Positions 60,354-63,573 of a DNA stretch of 63,573 bases are shown piece by piece. The stretch is from assembly GCF_000959725.1 (NCBI RefSeq), contig NZ_CP009320.1:1-63573 (forward strand), in the 5' to 3' direction. The position numbers and the translations under genes are program-made. The stretch is from Burkholderia gladioli. Its GTDB lineage: Bacteria; Pseudomonadota; Gammaproteobacteria; Burkholderiales; Burkholderiaceae. Under the pieces are notes generated by a model. That model was not told the DNA's origin and did not search any database. It saw only the letters and a list, made by a program, of their open reading frames with translations. The first letter of the stretch is position 1; each line of letters opens with the position of its first letter.

Positions 60354-60793
60354 GGCCGGCCTACTTTGTCATGTAGGATCTGCCGAAGATTCCACGTCAC
60401 CACGCCCCAGATGGTCAACTCCTGGCCTTCGTGAAACCGGATAGTCTCGTAAGCTGCATTGGCCGGTTGTAGGAACACGCTGCCCTTGTGGCGCTGCAGG
60501 ATCTTCACGGTGAATTCGCCGTCGACGCAAGCAAGCACGATGCGCCCAGGTGCCGCCTCCACGGACCGATCTACGATCAACTGGTCGCCGTCATAGATCC
60601 GCGCCTCGACCATGCTATCGCCCGAGACGCGGAACAGAAACGTCGATAGCGGGTTCAAGACCAGGATCTCGTTTAGATCGATTCGCCGCTGCTGGTGATC
60701 CTGGGCCGGGCTCGGGAACCCGGCCTGGACGCGCTGGCCCACGTCGATTAGCTCGAGCGGTGCCGAGATCGACAATGGAATGGGGACAGACAT
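60350..60793 (-). CDS. umuD: UmuD-type SOS mutagenesis protein
   Basis: 147-aa LexA-fold self-cleaving peptidase. The scissile pair is Ala24-Gly25 (VQAGFPSP), catalytic Ser60 (SGDSM) and Lys97 (TVKILQ); these positions equal those of the chromosomal UmuD. RecA-assisted cleavage gives UmuD', the UmuC partner. GGAG precedes the ATG. Damage tolerance genes are common in leading regions. Confidence 0.93.
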   Translation of the reverse strand: MSVPIPLSISAPLELIDVGQRVQAGFPSPAQDHQQRRIDLNEILVLNPLSTFLFRVSGDSMVEARIYDGDQLIVDRSVEAAPGRIVLACVDGEFTVKILQRHKGSVFLQPANAAYETIRFHEGQELTIWGVVTWNLRQILHDKVGRP

Positions 60794-60810
60794 GCAATTT
60801 CTCCGATACC

Positions 60811-60825
60811 CTGATATTTATACAG
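60811..60825 (-). promoter_or_regulatory. LexA-box-like sequence upstream of umuD
   Basis: On the minus strand CTGTATAAATATCAG, 18 bases before the umuD start. It resembles the LexA consensus CTGT-N8-ACAG, but the spacing is one base short and the right half is imperfect. TATAAA within it could be the -10. Confidence 0.4.
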
Positions 60826-60882
60826 TGGTTTACGGTATCAGATCCTGAGAAAGTCAACCAGATGCGACGTGAGTGCTGTCCG

Positions 60883-61310
60883 GCGCGCCGGCCGTGCTGA
60901 TCGGCGCCGGCGGCCGCGGCGATCGCCAGCAGCGCCGCCGGCACCATGCTCGAGCAGCTGGTGCCGCGCGTAGCCCGGCCTGGCCGGGCTGCTGCTGGAG
61001 ATCCAGGTCGATGAGCAGCTGGCTAGCGCGCCGGCCGTGCTGATCGGCGCCGGCGGCCGCGGCGACCACCAGCAGCGCCGCCGGCGCCGCGCGCGAGCAG
61101 CTGGTGCCGCGCATAGCGCGCGCCAGGCGCAGGCCTGCAGGTGGAGATCCAGCTCGATGAACTGCTGGCCAGCGCGCCGGCCGTGCTGATTGCCGCCGGC
61201 GGCCGCGGCGATCGCCAGCAGCGCCGCCGGCGCCGCGCTCCAGCGCGAGCAACTGGTGCCGCATGCCGCCCGGGCCGGGTCCAGGCCTGCAGGTGGAGTC
61301 AGTTGCCTGC
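60883..61310. repeat. Three tandem GC-rich repeats of about 145 bases
   Basis: Units start at 60883, 61026 and 61172 with GCGCGCCGGCCGTGCTGAT, continue with GCCGGCGGCCGCGGCGA and CAGCAGCGCCGCCGGC, and include GAGCAGCTGGTGCCGC. Steps of 143 and 146 are not multiples of three, so this is not a repeat protein. It fills the interval between umuD and the leftward small-gene cassette; no gene is supported in 60826-61298. Confidence 0.7.
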
Positions 61311-61664
61311 GGAGGTTTCGGCGATCGCCGTGCCTGCCTCGTCGTACATGGTTCGCGTCTGGTTATCGTCCGTGACCATGCGCGCGAGGATTTCGCCGAG
61401 CATCAATTGCGGTATGACGATACCAATCCGGTCGAGCTTGTCTTGAATCTCCATGACGAGCGCAGCGGCAGCATCGTTTATTTCGGTAGGGCGCGGATAG
61501 ACTTCCTTCCACGCGTCGAGCACGAGGCCGGGAGACTCGTCCACCTCTCCGCGCTCGTCTAGATAGAACACCTTGACGTATAGCTCGGAGTCGATGCCGT
61601 CCCATCCGGCCATCACCTGCACGGGCTGACTTTGCCACGTCGTGTTGAAGAACGCCTGACTCAT
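61299..61664 (-). CDS. Hypothetical protein, 121 aa
   Basis: Acidic soluble protein (VQVMAGWDGIDSELYVKVFYLDERGEVDESPG ... MEIQDKLDRIGIVIPQLMLGEILARMVTDD). Last gene of the leftward cassette; ribosome site weak. Its 3' end borders the tandem repeats. Not recognised. Confidence 0.65.
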   Translation of the reverse strand: MSQAFFNTTWQSQPVQVMAGWDGIDSELYVKVFYLDERGEVDESPGLVLDAWKEVYPRPTEINDAAAALVMEIQDKLDRIGIVIPQLMLGEILARMVTDDNQTRTMYDEAGTAIAETSAGN

Positions 61665-61677
61665 GATTGAAGTTGGA

Positions 61678-61908
61678 TTATTTTGCAGTTTTAAGTAAAA
61701 AAAGCTCCCATAGACCGGGATGCATCCGTCGATGATCGGGCTTGTCCTTCGCTGCCTCCCAACACTGCCAGGCCCGAAGCTTGGAATGTACGAGTTCTGC
61801 TGCCTCGGTCTGCGTTAGGCCGGCGGCCTGGCGCGCTGCGACGACTTCCTCGGGCGTCGGAATCACTGCGCCTGGCGCTAGGGCGCTTCGGTTCGGATGA
61901 TTTGCCAT
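61678..61908 (-). CDS. Small HTH regulator
   Basis: 76 aa with GGAGAACGA before the ATG. PTPEEVVAARQAAGLTQTEAAELVHSKLRAWQCWEA is an XRE-type helix-turn-helix; the end (HPGLWELFLLKTAK) matches small plasmid and phage regulators of this group. It may repress the cassette promoter at 63444. Confidence 0.72.
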   Translation of the reverse strand: MANHPNRSALAPGAVIPTPEEVVAARQAAGLTQTEAAELVHSKLRAWQCWEAAKDKPDHRRMHPGLWELFLLKTAK

Positions 61909-61951
61909 TCGTTCTCCAAATGCTGATCGCCCGCAGTAGCGGGCGACGGTA

Positions 61952-62215
61952 TTAGTTCGCTATCGAGCGCACGCGGTGGCAATAGTCCGAAACGATTTCG
62001 CGAAGCCACCAAAGCTCGTCGATGCCGTCGCGGTTCTCGACTTCGATCACCTGGATGACCTTTCGGTCGGCGCCCCAGGCTGCCCAGCGCCAGATGCTCC
62101 GGGTGTCGCGAGCTTCCAGCGTGAACCGAGAATCCACGATTTCCGCGACAATCTTTCCGCTCCCCCGGCGGATCGGGCCGCGCGGGCCTTGCAGGCGCTT
62201 GATGGGCATTTCCAT
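61952..62215 (-). CDS. Hypothetical protein, 87 aa
   Basis: ATG behind AGGAGAACGACC, the leader shared in this cassette. Basic N-terminus, Trp-rich middle (SIWRWAAWGADRKVIQVIEVEN). Not recognised. Confidence 0.68.
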   Translation of the reverse strand: MEMPIKRLQGPRGPIRRGSGKIVAEIVDSRFTLEARDTRSIWRWAAWGADRKVIQVIEVENRDGIDELWWLREIVSDYCHRVRSIAN

Positions 62216-62241
62216 GGTCGTTCTCCTGTAGCAGGCGAGGG

Positions 62242-62466
62242 TCAGGCCGCGCCGAGCTGCTTGACGAATTCATTCCGGAGGGCTTCGTCGCGGAGCTTGT
62301 TACTCACGAACTGCGCGACGAAGTTCTGATAGCCCGGCTGGTCTTCGGTCATGCCGCGCAGCTTCATGAGCGCTTTGAATTCCTCCACGTTTTCTGCAAG
62401 CACATTCATCACCTGCTCTCGATCCGAGATTTCTTTTTCGGTATAACCCTTGCGCTTGGTTGCCAT
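62242..62466 (-). CDS. Hypothetical protein, 74 aa
   Basis: ATG behind AGGAGAACGACG. Charged helical protein (MATKRKGYTEKEISDREQVMNVLAENVEEFKALM...). Not recognised; same leader as the 62215 gene. Confidence 0.68.
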   Translation of the reverse strand: MATKRKGYTEKEISDREQVMNVLAENVEEFKALMKLRGMTEDQPGYQNFVAQFVSNKLRDEALRNEFVKQLGAA

Positions 62467-62495
62467 CGTCGTTCTCCTGTAGCGGGCGCGGTTGG

Positions 62496-62651
62496 TCAGG
62501 CGGCGAAAACTTCGGCGATCCAGTCATGCCGACCGTCTGCGCGCATCGCGTAGCGCCAGCGGGGAACGCCGCCGACCTTCTTCGCCGCGCGCTCTGCCGC
62601 GCCGCGTGCCGATGCTTCGGACCAGAACCATTCGCTGTAGAGCTTTTCCAT
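62496..62651 (-). CDS. Hypothetical protein, 51 aa
   Basis: ATG at 62651 with GAGGGGAATGACG upstream; an ATG six bases earlier is weaker. MEKLYSEWFWSEASARGAAERAAKKVGGVPRWRYAM looks like a small folded unit. Not recognised. Confidence 0.6.
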   Translation of the reverse strand: MEKLYSEWFWSEASARGAAERAAKKVGGVPRWRYAMRADGRHDWIAEVFAA

Positions 62652-62695
62652 CGTCATTCCCCTCATTGAGTAGCAGCTGGATAGCATCGTGCGGC

Positions 62696-62920
62696 TCAGT
62701 AGCCAAGCCAGTCGCGTGCTGCTTGGAGCGTGGCAGGTATCGTTTCGCGTTCGATCGTCACGTCACCGTTCCTGCCAACAGTCGCGCATGCCACAGTTAG
62801 CGTTCCATCGCCGTTGTCGCGTGTCGCCTCCGGCAGTTGATGACTGTCAATCCAACTGACAAGGTCGGTGGTGGCTCGCTGGCTAGCGGATCGGAATTCC
62901 GCTTCTTGATCGTGTTGCAT
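62696..62920 (-). CDS. Hypothetical protein, 74 aa
   Basis: ATG at 62920 behind AGGAGTACGAC. Acidic (MQHDQEAEFRSASQRATTDLVSWIDSHQLPEATRDNGDGTLTVACATVG...). Not recognised. Confidence 0.65.
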   Translation of the reverse strand: MQHDQEAEFRSASQRATTDLVSWIDSHQLPEATRDNGDGTLTVACATVGRNGDVTIERETIPATLQAARDWLGY

Positions 62921-62975
62921 GTCGTACTCCTGTTTCGGCTCAGGCCCGGCGAACCGGGTCTGAGTGTTAGCGAAA

Positions 62976-63383
62976 TTATGCGCAGACAAACGGCTTGTTC
63001 CAGCGCCCTACGCGGAGTCCCGTGAAATACGCGATATCAAAGTAGTCGATAGTGCTGTCGCTGCGGTCGTACCACCCAGCCGAGCGAAGCGCCTTATCAA
63101 TCGCACGGAACGTTTCGCCCGCTGCCGTCGCGTCGTATCGGTCGAGGTGAAACAGGCTGACATCGAAATATCCTGCGACCTGATAGGGTTCGTCGCCGCG
63201 GCTTGCTGCAATCTCGCGGTTGATTTCGTTCGCGATCCCAATCAGATCAATCGGCGCTTGCATGATCGTGCAGACGATCTTAGTGTGATCTTCAACACGG
63301 AGGGTGTATTTCCAGCCCTGCGGCATGATGCGTTTCATTTCTGCCGTAATCACGGCCTTCATGTCCTGGCTCATATACGCCAT
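62976..63383 (-). CDS. Hypothetical protein, 135 aa, first gene of the cassette
   Basis: ATG at 63383 with GGAG upstream. MKAVITAEMKRIMPQGWKYTLRVEDHTKIVCTIMQAPIDLI, then a mixed region ending FDIAYFTGLRVGRWNKPF. It resembles small conserved domains (LPD-type) found on plasmids and phages; the match is not certain. It is read from the promoter at 63444-63472. Confidence 0.68.
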   Translation of the reverse strand: MAYMSQDMKAVITAEMKRIMPQGWKYTLRVEDHTKIVCTIMQAPIDLIGIANEINREIAASRGDEPYQVAGYFDVSLFHLDRYDATAAGETFRAIDKALRSAGWYDRSDSTIDYFDIAYFTGLRVGRWNKPFVCA

Positions 63384-63443
63384 CTTTAATCTCCAGCCCC
63401 TGTTGACCCGAGGCGCGGCGGATGCGGTGCATCCATGAGTTAA

Positions 63444-63472
63444 AGAATACACGCAATGCGTGTATTTTGCAA
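63444..63472 (-). promoter_or_regulatory. Leftward cassette promoter with palindromic operator
   Basis: TTGCAA (63472-63467), 17-base spacer, TATTCT (63449-63444). The spacer and -10 edge hold AATACACGCA-A-TGCGTGTATT (63446-63466), a perfect 10-base inverted repeat. A repressor bound here would block the promoter. No gene seen in 63473-63573. Confidence 0.65.
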
Positions 63473-63573
63473 GGATAAAATATGTAGTCCTTATTAATGG
63501 GGCGACTCATTTCTTTGCGAACTAACCTAGTTGTTCTCTGCAAGCACCACGTGGAATTTCGCTTCTTGGATGC

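Noticed and set aside
60811..60825. Firm SOS box before umuD
   Set aside because: Kept only as a weak feature: spacing between CTG and CAG is one base shorter than the consensus.
60854..61264. Long Ala/Arg-rich open frame on the minus strand
   Set aside because: It runs through the tandem GC-rich repeats, has no ribosome site, and the repeat steps shift the frame between units. A by-product of composition.
1..63573. CRISPR arrays, tRNA and rRNA genes
   Set aside because: No regularly spaced short repeats and no recognisable cloverleaf or ribosomal RNA segments were seen on either strand.

Overview
The window looks like the backbone of a large conjugative plasmid from a Burkholderia-type betaproteobacterium. 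The evidence is the high GC content, densely overlapping genes, a partition locus, a plasmid initiator, a complete pilus and transfer apparatus, and small families typical of Burkholderiales such as DUF3717 and DUF1173. No rRNA, tRNA, CRISPR array or metabolic operon was recognised. Host and function assignments come from reading motifs only; no database search was run.

Layout. 1-3180: a decayed recombinase copy, then a leftward three-gene operon ending in a large tyrosine recombinase, with a 30-bp palindromic core site at its promoter. 3206-8930: a TniA/TniB/TniQ transposon (3211-8512) followed directly by a 408-bp non-autonomous relative (8518-8925); both are bounded by the 5-bp repeat GCTAC and sit in the terminator of a small membrane-protein gene. 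8938-11782: partition region with five parS-like palindromes, parA, parB and a KorA/TrfB-like regulator. 11897-13999: a lower-GC stretch with three poorly known genes. 14099-26445: a type IVb (thin) pilus cluster with a lytic transglycosylase, PilL-like proteins, PilN, PilP, PilO, PilQ, PilR, PilS, a second PilT-like ATPase, PilM and PilV. 26464-29197: secreted and small accessory genes. 29225-39855: a P-type type IV secretion system (VirB2, B3, B4, EexN, B5, B7, B6, B8, B9, B10, B11, B1). 39848-46566: a Nuc-like nuclease, a coiled-coil protein, the VirD4 coupling protein and a DUF1173 protein. 47172-48421: replication initiator and a likely origin. 49006-52413: a leftward relaxase-helicase and a candidate oriT. 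52510-60793: a likely leading region with a TraD-family protein, a HigBA-type toxin-antitoxin pair, a YubM-like ParB-domain protein, KlcA antirestriction protein and UmuDC. 61299-63472: a leftward cassette of seven small genes behind one promoter with a palindromic operator.

How it fits together. Pilus plus secretion channel would bring cells together and move DNA; relaxase and coupling protein select the plasmid; the genes right of the candidate oriT would enter the recipient first and protect or repair the incoming strand. ParABS and the recombinase site would keep the plasmid stable. A shared operator-like palindrome, TTTACCGGTAAA or a near match, lies in promoters of parA and pilV, suggesting that the KorA-like protein links maintenance and pilus expression.

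The observations most worth following are the mirror-image 35-bp leader pair between the YubM-like gene and klcA, the C-terminal tail shared by the relaxase and the coiled-coil protein beside VirD4, and the tandem transposon pair inserted 34 bp from the recombination core site.
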